64,000 bases of DNA from positions 83,501 to 147,500 of the forward strand of contig JAOVVO010000124.1 in the NCBI GenBank assembly GCA_028564675.1, given 5' to 3'. Below the pieces are notes generated by a model that did not search any database, had not been told where the DNA came from, and worked only from the letters and a program-made list of their open reading frames with translations. The stretch comes from Onchocerca lupi. Lineage: Eukaryota; Nematoda; Chromadorea; Rhabditida; Onchocercidae. This document shows positions 27,006 through 38,420 of this stretch, in pieces (positions within the stretch are counted from its first letter, which is position 1; the number at the start of each line of letters is the position of its first letter). A program made the position numbers and the translations under genes.

Positions 27006-27699
27006 CAAACAAAGTATTCGCAATTTAATATTGACTTGAAAATATTGATTTGCATGAGTTATATCTATGCGTTAATTATTGCTCATATACAAATAATGGA
27101 AAAGGCAAATGAAAGAGATTTCTTTTTTTGAAGATTTATGAAGTAAATTTTATATCAGCAAATTGAATCTACCACAAATGATACTCGATTTCAGACTATC
27201 ATTGGAACTTGCACCATTACACCTCTCAATAATACGATCTGAAAGTACATCAACATCGGGTTCAACTGCTGTTTTTAGAAATGTCGGGTAAGTTGGCATG
27301 ATCAACTTCTTTCCATTGAATTTTTCATTTGTGACTTAAATACTCTTCCCAAAATAATACTGAAATTCTGGGATATCATAAATATCGAAACATTCTCGCT
27401 ATTATCAACTTTTTACACCGTTCACTTTTTTTTTTTTTTTTGGATAATTATTCTTCATTACTTATCATTGTAAACTACAAATCATGCATATCATTAATTT
27501 CAACTTCTACAATAATAATAAGTAAATTTATAGTAGAAGAAAAACGTCTCGTCGTCTAAGTTCCATCGATGATGGTAATTTTGTTATCAAGCGACAACGC
27601 AAAAAGCGAAATGTTTTAAGAACAAAGCGATTTACGCAACGACAATTCAGATTGACAAGTATGGCATTGAGTGGATTCGGGCATTTCCGAAAATACTGA
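23243..27699 (+). CDS. type I transmembrane protein with basic cytoplasmic tail, family unknown
   Basis: Ten-exon model: 23243-23345, 23701-23851, 24435-24466, 24589-24816, 25540-25692, 25904-26081, 26323-26391, 26586-26774, 27195-27287, 27534-27699; total 1362 nt, 453 residues, all phases consistent. It starts with a signal peptide (MIWRLIQIFYIFSTFTTIDG). The ectodomain has several cysteines (IFYCTDAP, LNTFCKNATACR, RTCYVV, FCGKPESSVCEA), one NAT glycosylation site and the stretch VVLLDGYPKHHYGAVQFRFV. A membrane helix lies at about 258-277 (ALIPIGFILLILMLLLAYW). The cytoplasmic tail ends in a strongly basic region (KRQRKKRNVLRTKRFTQRQ) and FGHFRKY. The 32-nt exon at 24435 and the donor at 23852 are chosen because they alone restore the frame into the clearly coding exon at 24589; this is the weakest part. 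I do not recognise the family. A cell-surface receptor or adhesion protein is plausible only by topology. Confidence 0.75.
24770..25539. repeat. three diverged direct copies of an exon-intron-exon edge inside an intron
   Basis: The intron between the exons ending at 24816 and starting at 25540 is made of about 230-240 bp repeats. Copies starting near 24973 and 25210 open with AGAATATC(A/T)TTTAAA, like the start of the downstream exon (AGAGTATCATTTAAACCGG). They run through a GTTTACCTxATTxTATTCA element resembling the end of the upstream exon, then TAATGCTAATAxTGAA and GATAATTATTATTT, as the intron itself begins. The duplicated exon edges have lost their reading frame. Confidence 0.75.
26968..26996. 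repeat. TA dinucleotide microsatellite in an intron
   Basis: A run of alternating T and A of about 28 bp, within an intron of the type I membrane protein gene. Confidence 0.8.
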
Positions 27700-28790
27700 A
27701 AAAAAAAAAAAAAAAAAAGAAAAGAAAACTTGACATTTCCAGCAATTAGAAAGAAGAATTCCGTTTATTCACATAACTACAGGTTATTTTTTATGGATCA
27801 ATCTATGAATGAATTGTGCCTTTTTCTAAATTTTTCAAATGATCTAAATAAAACTTTCATATTTTGCATTATGTATCTTGTCAAAAGAAATAAATAAATG
27901 GGCAAATTTAAAGATATCAGTTGATTTTAAGCATTTAAGACATTATTTTTGTGCTATGATGATAGAATAAAATCGTCATTATTCGATATAATGAAGAAAT
28001 TTCGAAAATAATCTTGCATATTTATACGATTATACCTAATTATGATAGTAAGGATATTTAATACGATGGGTAATTTGCTGTTATTTGCCAATTTATTCTG
28101 CTAAAGAATATCACAAGAATTAGCCTTTCTGCAAGCTAATTCGCAACCTTTGTCAGTAGTTTACAAATACATCCAAACAATGGACATTTTGATAATATCC
28201 TAAATTTTTGGCATTCAAGACTTATTCAAAAGAAATGATGACAATTGTGAAAAATGAAATCTCATAAATTGAAATTTTTATCAGGACTGATTAAACTTTA
28301 ATTAGTCTTTCGTAAATTTTATCAGAACTGATTAAACTTTCAGTGGTTTCAAATTGTTTGATTTTCGATAGCGAATAAATGGTAATATATACCTCATTAG
28401 CTTACTTCATGCTTCAGGCAGATATATTGTGTCCATTTCACATTAATGAATTGTCCAAAACTAGATTTGAAAAGCTACCATCATTTTATGGAATTTTTAT
28501 GAAGATAAAGATTCTGTAAATTCTATTTGTACTATCAATTTATTTCAATATTTTAAATTCCATATCAAACATTACAATTATGATTGAATTTATATACAAT
28601 CAAATTTACAGAAGCTATGGAAAAAAAAAAAACAACTAATAATCAGAAAAACTCTGATCAATCAAAAATAGAAATTTTTTAAAAAAAAAAAAAAAGCAAA
28701 AATGAAGCCAATCTAAATAAATACTTTGCAAAAATGATTCATCGGAGCTGCCATCACATTATGCGTAAATGTATTCGATTGACTTATTTA
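27700..28790. other. spacer between convergent genes
   Basis: Contains the 3' UTRs of the membrane protein gene (+) and the adenylate kinase gene (-). AATAAA elements appear near 27846 and 27890. Two neighbouring near-copies of TATCAGxACTGATTAAACTTT occur at about 28280-28345. No gene is seen. Confidence 0.5.
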
Positions 28791-31172
28791 TCAAGCTACA
28801 GCTTTATCGAGATGTTCTTGAACAACCTTGAAAATTTCATCCACTGTTCCCTCCGATGGAATCTGCAAAAATGAGACTTGATTTTATATATTCTGTATTC
28901 AGGAAGTTTTTCCTTTCTTTTTTTTTCATATGAGAAATTTATTTTCGTGCTTAAATTGATTTTAAATATTGAGTTTACGAAACGTTTCCTTATATTAACT
29001 TTATTTTTTCCTTTTTTAAATAATGATAATATGGAAGCTGTCTGATTTCGTTATTTAATTTCTCTATTAACGTTTTGTGACATGTTCTGTTGCTCACTGT
29101 ACCAAGCAAAATGATTAACAAAACTAAAGTTTTTAGAAAATAGGGAATAAAAAAAAAAAGAAAAAAGTTCGAGTAAATTAATTCTATCTAAAAAATAGCT
29201 TTCTGAAATAAACAAAAGTTTCCAAAAACAATAAATTTTTTTCACTCTAACGCCAATAAGGCTTTGAAATTTAAAGCAGTATTTTTTTGCACCATCAAAT
29301 TTCATTTCAGACTGGTTGATGATAACTTTTCAGTAACTCAAAATGAAATAAAAACTATTATGCCTTTGAAAACCTTACCTTTACCAATTTTCCTTGCTTT
29401 TCGTAGTAATCAACAACGGGAGCGGTTGCAGTTACATAGGTATGAAGTCGTTTCTTAATCGTATCAATGTTATCATCTACTCGTCCGCTGCAGCAATGAA
29501 AAAAAGAGGAAAATTATTCAGAAAAATATGGAATGATCTTGGCGCAAATCATTTCATCCTCTACTAATTCAGAAACATTCATTTTACCGCAAAAAAATTA
29601 ATTAAGAAAAAAACAACCTTGTTTCCGCTCTATGCAAGCAACGCTTAACCAACGTATCCTCGCTGACATCGAAAAATAATACCAATTTAGCTGGTTGAAT
29701 CTGAAATTAATATTTTAAATTAAAATTCGAAATCTCATTTAAGCAAATTGAAAAATAAAAATAAACATTTCCCGATAAATACTAGTGGTTTTTCCAAACT
29801 ATCCAATCTACTACCTAATTAGTATTATTTTTCAGAAAATTGCAGATTTATATGGAAACAAGTTTTAATTATAATGAAGCATATTTCATACAAAATGATA
29901 AAGTACTGGATATTTTCAATCATAAATTAGCTTCGCAAAACTTCTAAAGAGAATTTGCTCATTGCAACAGTTGCATTTTCTTTTTGGAAATGTATCTATT
30001 TCATCTTCAATTTTTCGAAAATTTATCAATATTGTCAGCAAAAAACTTTCACTGTTGCAAAAGCAATTTACTAACTTCGTTTTCAAATTGCTCTCCCTGT
30101 TTTACTTCGCGTGGATAACCATCGATCAAGAAACCTTTGGAACCTTTTGCTACCGCTTGAAGCATAGCTTCTTTAACCAGATCTAGCACAACCTCCTAGA
30201 AAAAGAAGATTACATTACTACCATTGTACTAATAAGTAATTCCTAAAAGAAGCTCTCTTGTTTATAGTTTTTTTCACAAAACAGTAAGAATTTATATATG
30301 TATAAAGTATATAGAAATTAGAAGAATAAATTTGACATTTATCAAGTATTTCTCCTCAATTTCTATGAAATCAAAAATGAAAACTCAAAAAAAGAGAAGA
30401 AAAAAAAAAGAAGTCAAAATGAAAAAATATTCACCAATGGAACAAGTTGTCCATTTTCCATCAATTCATTCAATTCCGATCCACGTGGTGATCCAGATTT
30501 CACCTCAGCACGTAGCAGATCACCTGAACTGAGATGTGTCAAGCCATATTTTGCTACAATTTTATCACACTGTGTTCCTTTACCTGATCCTGGACCACCT
30601 AGAAAACAAAAACAAATGTTATTCTGAATTTCAAATTATTCCATTATTGTAAATTGATAAATAAAAGTTAATATTTTAGAAATATTCAAATACCTGCATT
30701 TCAATTTATTCAGTACATTTAAAAATCTCACGATAAAAATTGCATCAATCAATTTACAATAATTATGTAGATCAAATTTATTTGTAAATCAACAAAAAAA
30801 AAAGAAAAAAAAAACAACCAGAAGTTTACACTTAACTTAAAATATTTAATGAAATTTTACTATACCTAAGTAAATCATTTATACTTAGAGATATATTTAA
30901 GCGTTTAATGTACTTTAGCTAGAAGAATTAATTTTTTTTTCCCTTTTTTTTTTTTTTTTTTTTTATAAAAATTAAATCAAGCAGTAAGAAACAAACATAA
31001 AATTTTGAATCAAATATCGCAATGTTATTTTCCGTTCTTCCTTCAAACTTTATTATAAACTTTTTCAAATTGGAAAATAGCATCTCCATTCATACTTACC
31101 AACAATAAAGAAAATTGGAACATTAGCTTTTTTCAGTGGTGTTAGATCAATTTTTTTGCGTTCAATTTGAGC
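28791..31172 (-). CDS. AK1: adenylate kinase 1-type, first coding exon not located
   Basis: Cytosolic nucleoside monophosphate kinase: ATP + AMP to 2 ADP. Exons in transcript order: 31100-31172, 30435-30598, 30076-30195, 29618-29700, 29379-29487, 28791-28862, giving 206 residues plus stop. The P-loop GGPGSGKGTQ spans the first junction. Also visible are the AMP-binding LSSGDLLRAEV, the core LIDGYPREVKQGEQFE (DGYPR), the lid/arginine region LVKRCLHRAETSGRVDDN and the C-terminal VVDYYEKQGKLVKI. The order and lengths match the AK1 family (about 194 residues in mammals), which lacks the long lid of mitochondrial forms. The first visible exon begins in phase 0 at AQIERKKIDLTPLKK without a Met, so at least one short upstream exon is missing. 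A possible partner open in phase lies at about 31544-31590 on the minus strand, but I cannot confirm it. Confidence 0.93.
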
Positions 31173-32521
31173 CTGAAAAATTCAACAAAAATGAATAATA
31201 ACAATTATAATATTTGATCTAATTTTTTGATAAATTTCTTATTTTGAATTTAATTTGAAGAAAAAATATAATTAACAAAATTAATTTTTATGCCAAAGGA
31301 AAAAAAAAAAAAAGAAAGAACAACCAACCATTTAAATAGGTGTAATAACTGATTTCAAATCTTTTCCACTGGATGATTTTAACGAATCGTATAACAACTA
31401 ACTGCACCCTATGAAATGCAATGAGCAAAATTTCAAATAATTGAAAGAATAAGATGATAAAGTAGAGAAGAAAAATGCTCGAAAATATTTCAGTGCAGGA
31501 AGAAGTAATAGTTTAGAGAATTAGAATATAAAACTTGCTTCACTGCACGCTTTTTGCAAACTTGTCTTGCGTGTATTGACCTGCAACCTGCAAAATAGCA
31601 TGCAAAAGGCAAACAAAAAAAAAAAAAAAAAAGAAAAAGTAACATGATCGGAAAATGTAGAAATATGTTTAACATTTCATATATCTTTGATTAGAACATT
31701 GAAAAAAAAAAAAAAAAAAATGAAAGAAAAAAAAGAGAATGTATGCTAAAATTTGTAAAACAGTGTTTGTCTCAACATTTTAAAACATTTCATACGAAAA
31801 AAAAAAAGATAGAAAGAAGATATTTCCAAAAAATTTGAAGAGATAAATTAGAAAGCTATATATGGATAATAATGTGAATAATAAATATATTGAAATTTGC
31901 AAAATATATTGTCTCAACATTTCATAAAATTTTGAAGAAAAGAGATTAAAAAAAGAAAAAAAAACAGGAGATATATCGATAAAGTTGCAGAAATTATCGC
32001 ATTATCATTATTATAGATAAATTGTTAATCATATCATAAATTTAGTGGAATATCAGATAGCAGATAAATTTATTACTATCAATATTGCTATTGATATTCA
32101 TCTTACAATGATACTAGTAATAATAATTAATAGCAATAATCCATATCAATCATTTATAATTAATATTTATTTAAAAGATTGAAATAATTAATTTTTATTT
32201 AATAAGTGTGAAATATTAAATTATATCAATAAGTAATTAATAATATGCTTGTAAATAAAATCAAACTATCTATCTTTGAATTTATCACTTTGTCCTAAGG
32301 CAAAATCGTTGCAACTAGAAAAAAATAAAAATACTTTAAAAAAGAAAGATTGAAATGAAAGAGAAAAAAATTTTAAATTTCGAGAAAATTAGAGAAATTA
32401 TATCAAATAAATTATAAATTATTTTTTTCATGCACAAATTATTGTAGAAAAAATTATAAATATTTATTCTTAATGCAAACATATACTTGAATATATATGA
32501 GAGAAAGAGAGAGACAGGGAG

Positions 32522-32557
<36 letters not shown>

Positions 32558-33286
32558 AGGGAAAGGTGATCAAACTTTTCAATATATTTTATCAAAATTG
32601 ACCACTAAAATTAGAACTGGATCGATGACTATTTTTTGCAAAATGATAGCTATTTGATTTTGTCTCTTTCTGTTTTATAACTGATTTTAAAGAAGATTGT
32701 TTAAACGAAAGAGAAAAAAAGAAATGAAAAAAAAAAAAGAGAGAGAAAAAAAGAAAAACAAAAACCATTTCACAGAAATTTCATAGTTAAAAAAAAAAAA
32801 AAAAACTATTGAAAAAAAATTGAATTTTTTCAACAAAAAAAATATTTTTTCATAATTTTAAAAAACATTTTTTTTTCCATCCGACAATTTATAATATGCG
32901 AATTTTTATTCGGCAATTATCGATGCATTATCAATGCTATTATTTGACTGAAATTAGAAAACATTATAAACATTCATACATTTTATGCTTTAATAGCTCT
33001 ACAGTATAGTTGAAAAAAAAAAAGAAAAGATAAAAGATCGGGCAAAAATTATCAATATTTATTAATTAGTATTATTACAAATTAAAAATTTTCAGTTTTA
33101 ATTTAAATCGAATTTTCTTCCTTCAAAAACAAAGATTCATATTTGTAAATATGGATACTTTTTTAGCATTACATACATACATATACATATATTCATATAA
33201 ATATGATATAAAAATTAATCAACTTTCAAAATAAGATAGACATGTATTATAACAGAGAAAAATGACATGAATAATAAAATGATTGA
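31173..33286. other. AT-rich spacer with simple repeats
   Basis: The left part is probably the first intron and promoter region of the adenylate kinase gene. Many poly-A runs occur, and a GA-rich microsatellite lies at about 32500-32557. No gene is seen on either strand. Confidence 0.5.
32500..32557. repeat. GA dinucleotide microsatellite
   Basis: Imperfect (GA)n: GAGAGAAAGAGAGAGACAGG, then an uninterrupted run of GAGA of about 26 bp. Confidence 0.85.
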
Positions 33287-35422
33287 TCATTTTCCAACAA
33301 TAAGTCCAATAGTATGTTCAATATTTTTGTTAAAATTTTTGATAAAATCACGATAGATTAAATCAGCTCCTTTGACCAATGGCATCAATAAATAGATTGT
33401 AATGATAATTTTAATTGACCAATATACAGTCCAATGTTTTAGATAATGATGAAAAAACACATCTAATAATGCTAACCAACCAAAAACAACCCAATATCTA
33501 AATTTTTGCTTATTTCTTTTCAACAAGTATTATAAATTTTTTAGAAAGAATATAATACAAAATTTTAAATTTTAAAAATATCATCAATTATGAATTTCAA
33601 TTTTGAAGAATTTTTGAGCCTTAAAAAAATTCCAAATCAAAGTAGAAAAAAAAAAAGAAATTTTTCCAAAAAAAAAAATTTTTTTTCTATTTAAAATATA
33701 ATTTTTTATGTAATACTTTCCTTGAAAATTATGATAGTGTCAAATCATAATACTATCTACTATCGCTAATTTATGCCGAGAGGAGTTAACTATTGAAAGT
33801 TAATTCTATAAAATCAATTTTAGAAGACAATTTCAATAATAGTTGGAAAAGAAATATCATCCATCAAATTAATGAAACATCAAATGCCTTTATCAGTTAC
33901 TACGATCAGCGTGATTCCTCCAATCTCTTAACTATTCCATCCAATTTTTTATCATAAATAATTCAGAAAGTTTTTGAACTTTCAGCATAAAACTGAGTCT
34001 TCTAATGGTACATGTTACTGTACTCTCATTGAAATTAAAGAATATATTTAAATTAATTAATATTATTGTTGCTGATAATTTATCCAAAATTTAATCATAT
34101 GCAGTAATTTATTTATTATGTAAGATTATTTATGATCTTAGCGTTTTAAGAAAAAAAAAAAATCAGAAGATCTTATTCATATCAAATATTTAAAGTTTAA
34201 AGATTTATAATAATTTATCTGTTGTGACGTTGCTGATATAAATTTTAATAAAGTTGCTGATATAAATTTTAGTACTTTCAGATTAGGATTTGATCTCATT
34301 CATACTTACCTAACGTTTAATCATATGCAGTTTCATGTAAGGTTACGTATGATCTTAAATGTGATCTGGAAAAGATCAGAATGATCATATTCATCTGATG
34401 CTCTTAATGTCTAAGGATAGAATAATCTGCTAACAAGAAATGAATAAATGTTGATAAATAAGTAAGAACTTATTTACCTAAGCCAACTTCTACATGCATT
34501 AAGTCCATGATGCTCATATGTAGTGTATGTTTTATACATGGGATATCCAATACCCTGAAAAGTTAATTTTTTTTAAAAAAAAAGCGAAATTTCACTTTTT
34601 TTGAAGAATTCAGTATTTTGAGAAAATTTAAATTTTACAAAAAAGAAGATATATATATATATATAAATATACCATAGCATGATATAGAAATTTTGCCAAA
34701 TCGCCACTTAAAATATATGAAAAATATGCTCCGATTAATATATAAAAGACTATCACTCGTGAAATGCCCAATTTTTCCTCCAAAAATGTCCAGCTGAGAT
34801 GAATTTTATTATATTCAATGAAAATTTCAAACTAATTTATTATTTTCTACAAAAACGCATATATTTTTTTCTTTTTTACCACAAACATTTTATTTTAGAG
34901 TGAATTTTTTAAAAAGCTTCCAGATTGGAAACACATTTCAGGCTTTTTCAATTTTTTTTTGGAAGCTTTTTAAAAAATCCATTTTGTGAAAATCTAATTT
35001 TAATGTCTTTATATATTAAAAAAAAAAAAAAAAGAAATGTTTTCGATCAGACATTATTCAACGGATTTTTATTAATGTCTAAGCAAAGTTATGCGAATCG
35101 TATAAGTTTGAAACATAAAAATAATGAAATTTTGAAATTTTTTTTAAGAAAAATTTGTAAAAATAACGAAGTCACAGCTATATCGAATAGTGCACATTTT
35201 TCAAATAGTACAGCAATTGAAATGTCAAAGTAAATTCTTTCTGATTAAATCTTCAAAAAAAATTTTTTTAATTTAATAATGAAATATTTGCTACCACTGA
35301 TTGCATCGCCTATTATCGTTATCATATAAATAATTGATCACTATCGTATGAATATTTTGAGGTGTCAAATCCCACCAATATTCTACCAAAGTATTATTTG
35401 GTGTGTGTACGCTGCTTTTCAT
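33287..35422 (-). CDS. REEP/Yop1 (TB2/DP1/HVA22) family ER membrane-shaping protein
   Basis: Exons in transcript order: 35295-35422, 34673-34793, 34478-34554, 33287-33497; 537 nt, 178 residues, phases consistent. The family signature is clear: YILIGAYFSYILSG, then GIGYPMYKTYTTYE (compare IGFGYPAYxSxKAIE of REEP5/6), then YWVVFGWLALLDVF, then MPLVKGADLIYRDFIKNF. These hairpin-forming hydrophobic segments insert in the ER membrane and help form tubules. The N-terminus (MKSSVHTPNNTLVEYWWD) is unlike REEP5 and about 20 residues longer. The C-terminus stops soon after the last family block, as in REEP5/6 rather than REEP1-4. An AG lies 8 nt upstream of the ATG, so this may be a trans-spliced start. 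Alternatively the exon at 36.7-37.0 kb may add a longer N-terminus. Confidence 0.88.
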
Positions 35423-36686
35423 CCCGAAAACTGGAATTTGGATCCAATTATTTGCGGAAAAATATAAATTATGTAATTATGGAACGAAAATTCAAATGAT
35501 TTAATTTTTCATAAATTATTGGGACAATTATCTGATCATTAAACATAATAAATCTCTGAAAAATGAGCAGATTATATGGCTAATATGACTATAAGTAGCA
35601 AATTTTCCTGCCAATCCTCAAAATATGAATTAACATTATTCATAACTAATACTGTTAAATTATCAATCATATTTCGAAATAGTTTTGATAATAAAGCATT
35701 TTAAGATATATACAAAAAATATAAATTCCACATTAATTAGCTTTATCTTCTGTAGTAATTAGTTTTAAACATAGTTCCTGGAGATGAAGAAGATTGATTT
35801 AATCTTACGATAAATAGGAAAATTAAACTATTCCACTTAATTCTTAATCTCTCAATTTCCATGGATACGCTGACTATTTATATTAATAACATTTTAATGC
35901 TATTACTTTTCTTGCAATATGAAATATGAATAGGAATAAACTTTTCTATCATATCTGCTATGAAAAAAATCATATTTTTTCATTTTTCCAACTAAAGAGA
36001 AGTGAGTAAAAGTGGAGATATTTTTCTTTTTTGTGTATGAAATTTTCTCTTTCCCAATAAAAATAGCCATAATTGAAATATTCCGAAATAAAAAACTTTA
36101 ATTGCTGTAATACAAAAATAAATAAAACTGTTTTACATGAAAGATCGGAACTGTAGTCGGAAATAAGCGAATTTGTTTGTAAATTGCAGCGAGGCTAAAA
36201 TTTAATCATGAATTTTAGATAAATATTAAATTAAGTATGATCATATTTTTAGGTATTTTAGAATAAGATGAACAATAAATCAATATACTATTCCACGATA
36301 CTTCATAAGTTACACAACAAATAGTCCTAATAACATTCATCAGAAATAGAACCTGATTAAATCCGATGACAAATACAAGACTAAGTGCAACGAAGCGAAA
36401 GCTTGTTGATCAAAAAAAAACTAATCATACTTTTTTGTTATGAAAAGAATGCTCAGTTAAATTATTCAATCAAGAAAAATTAAGAAGACTTTGATATAAA
36501 ATATGAATTAAAAAAATGCGAAATTACTAAAATATTACTGATAAAATAACTCAAAAAACATTCTAAAATGATATTTCTCAAAACTAATTGGATTCATTTC
36601 CATATATAAAATGAACTAATATCAAGAAATATAAAGGATAGTTTAATTTTGAAGAAAAACTGAAATTAAATGAAAAAAAAAAAAAA
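35423..36686. other. AT-rich spacer or intron upstream of the REEP gene
   Basis: AT-rich sequence with no gene of its own seen. If the exon at about 36.7-37.0 kb belongs to the REEP gene, this is an intron. Confidence 0.4.
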
Positions 36687-36704
36687 AAAAGCCAAAATTC
36701 ACAC

Positions 36705-37011
36705 TGATAGAAGTATTAGATGTTGCACCCCGTAGCATCGTATCTGGTGATACTGATCGTTTGTATGAACTAATGGAACTTGTTGTAAACATTGATTTAC
36801 TTGTATCGTCTGATATTATCGGCTTCTCGTTTAAATTACTTTCATTCTTTTCAATTGCTTCTTTTACATTGGAATCAAGAGATGGAATTATTTCATGCTG
36901 CTGAATAAGTTGCGAATTCGCGGATGTTTTATTACGATTTTCTTCATCAGCAGCAACTGACGATGTTTTCCTCGATATCTTTCTGTGTAGGTTGGTGTAT
37001 TTTTTAGTAAT
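36705..37011 (-). CDS. orphan exon, Ser/Thr/Lys-rich
   Basis: On the minus strand a TTTTCAG acceptor opens a frame starting ELITKKYTNLHRKISRK and continuing through a Ser/Thr/Asn-rich stretch to SPDTMLRGATSNTSI. It is about 102 residues long and lacks repeats. The composition is that of a real disordered protein region rather than low-complexity noise. A donor GTGTGAAT after ...TCTATCA (about 36705) leaves phase 1. The AG at 35431-35432, just before the REEP start, accepts that phase in frame (TT TTC GGG ATG). It could therefore be an upstream exon of a longer REEP isoform; no ATG-bearing exon further upstream was found. A separate small gene is the alternative. Confidence 0.4.
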
Positions 37012-37310
37012 CAATTCCTGAAAATTATGCTATCTGAAGTATTTTATCAATCAACATTAAGTTAAAAGCAATATAATTAAGCAATAACCATAAGAAAATA
37101 TTAAATTAATTCTAAAAGCAAGAATATTTAATTAATAATTATAAAAGCAAGAATTTTCATGCTACATTATGATATTAAAACCCTCAGCTTATATCTTAAA
37201 CCAAATAAATCTATCCTTCTTTCTCTAGAAATGATTGATTTCACAGTTTTTCAAAAATTTTCAAAAGTATTACCAAAAGTAAGCTTATGGAAATCCTAAG
37301 CTATAGGTAA

Positions 37311-37592
37311 TAAACTTTTCCCAGCGTGAATATCACTGATTCAATTCTATTTCTTTTTAGAAAAAAAGAAAAAAAAATAAACTCTTCCCAGCGTGAATAT
37401 CACTGATTCAATTCTATTTCTTTCTTTTAGAAAAAAAGAAAAAAAACAAACTTTTCTCAGCGTGAATATCACTGATTCAATTCTATTTCTTTTTTTTTAG
37501 AAAAAAAAGAAAAAAAAATAAACTTTTCTCAGCGTGAATATCAGTGATTCAATTCTATTTCTTTTTTTTTTTAGAATAAAAGAAAAAAAAGT
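37311..37592. repeat. four tandem copies of a 68-74 bp unit
   Basis: Copies start at about 37311, 37379, 37447 and 37521. Each contains CAGCGTGAATATCACTGATT, CAATTCTATTTCTTT, a TTTTAG and a poly-A/GAAAAA tract. They are nearly identical apart from tract lengths, so the expansion is recent compared with other repeats in this window. Confidence 0.9.
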
Positions 37593-38420
37593 CCGCACTT
37601 CCAACGCTTTCATCTGCCTAATTTTTTGCTTAACTTTTCATCAAATTTCTGCCGCTCATACAACCGCAACCAATGAAATAAATCGAATGAATCAATCAGC
37701 AAAATAAATTTGTATTGATATTTTATGAAATAAAGATTGAAAAGATAAAATTTATTTTGCATAAAATAATATATTAACGTAAATGGTTCATTAGCTAATT
37801 AATCAATACATTCTCAAGAAAAATAATAAAAACCAATCATTTGTACCGTTCCAGAACAGCCATTGTTTGCATTATTATTTGTTAGTAATTAGTTAGATCA
37901 TCAACAGCTTCTAGAAAACGTCATTATATTACCGTCATTAAACTGTTCTGTTTAATCGTCTCAATAATCATGAGTCTAGTTGCACAAAACGTTAGGATTG
38001 GTAGCAAAATCTCCTTGCAAAATCTTCTCATTGCTAATTCTAAATCATCATATGAAAATCAATGTATGATCCAGTCAAGCTATTACATGAACAACAAGAA
38101 AAACATATAGTAAGCATCAAAAAAGAGCAACAGTTGAAAAAACAAAAGAAAAAAAAAAGAGCTTTTCACAAATTTATGAATTTCTGAAATATCATGCCTA
38201 ATTTTTTGGTTTACTTTTTATGAGCATATTTAAACTATGTTCAAGTACAGAAGATAGATGCAGAACACATAGAAATGGCACAGATACCTATCCAAGACTG
38301 CAATTAGTTAGTACTGCAATGTAATCAATTTCTATTTCCAAATCAACTACGTAATTATATTCGAGTAATACAATCAAGAGCATTGCGTATCAAATCCAAC
38401 AAAATTTATATTATCAAAAT
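37593..38420. other. spacer 3' of BUD13
   Basis: AT-rich with poly-A tracts. A slightly less AT-rich patch at 37593-37680 is open on the minus strand (LYERQKFDEKLSKKLGR) but has no usable donor. I do not call it a gene. Confidence 0.4.

Noticed and set aside
37301..37592. Regularly spaced repeats considered as a CRISPR array
   Set aside because: Direct tandem repeats without unique spacers, in a eukaryotic intron/intergenic context; no cas genes.
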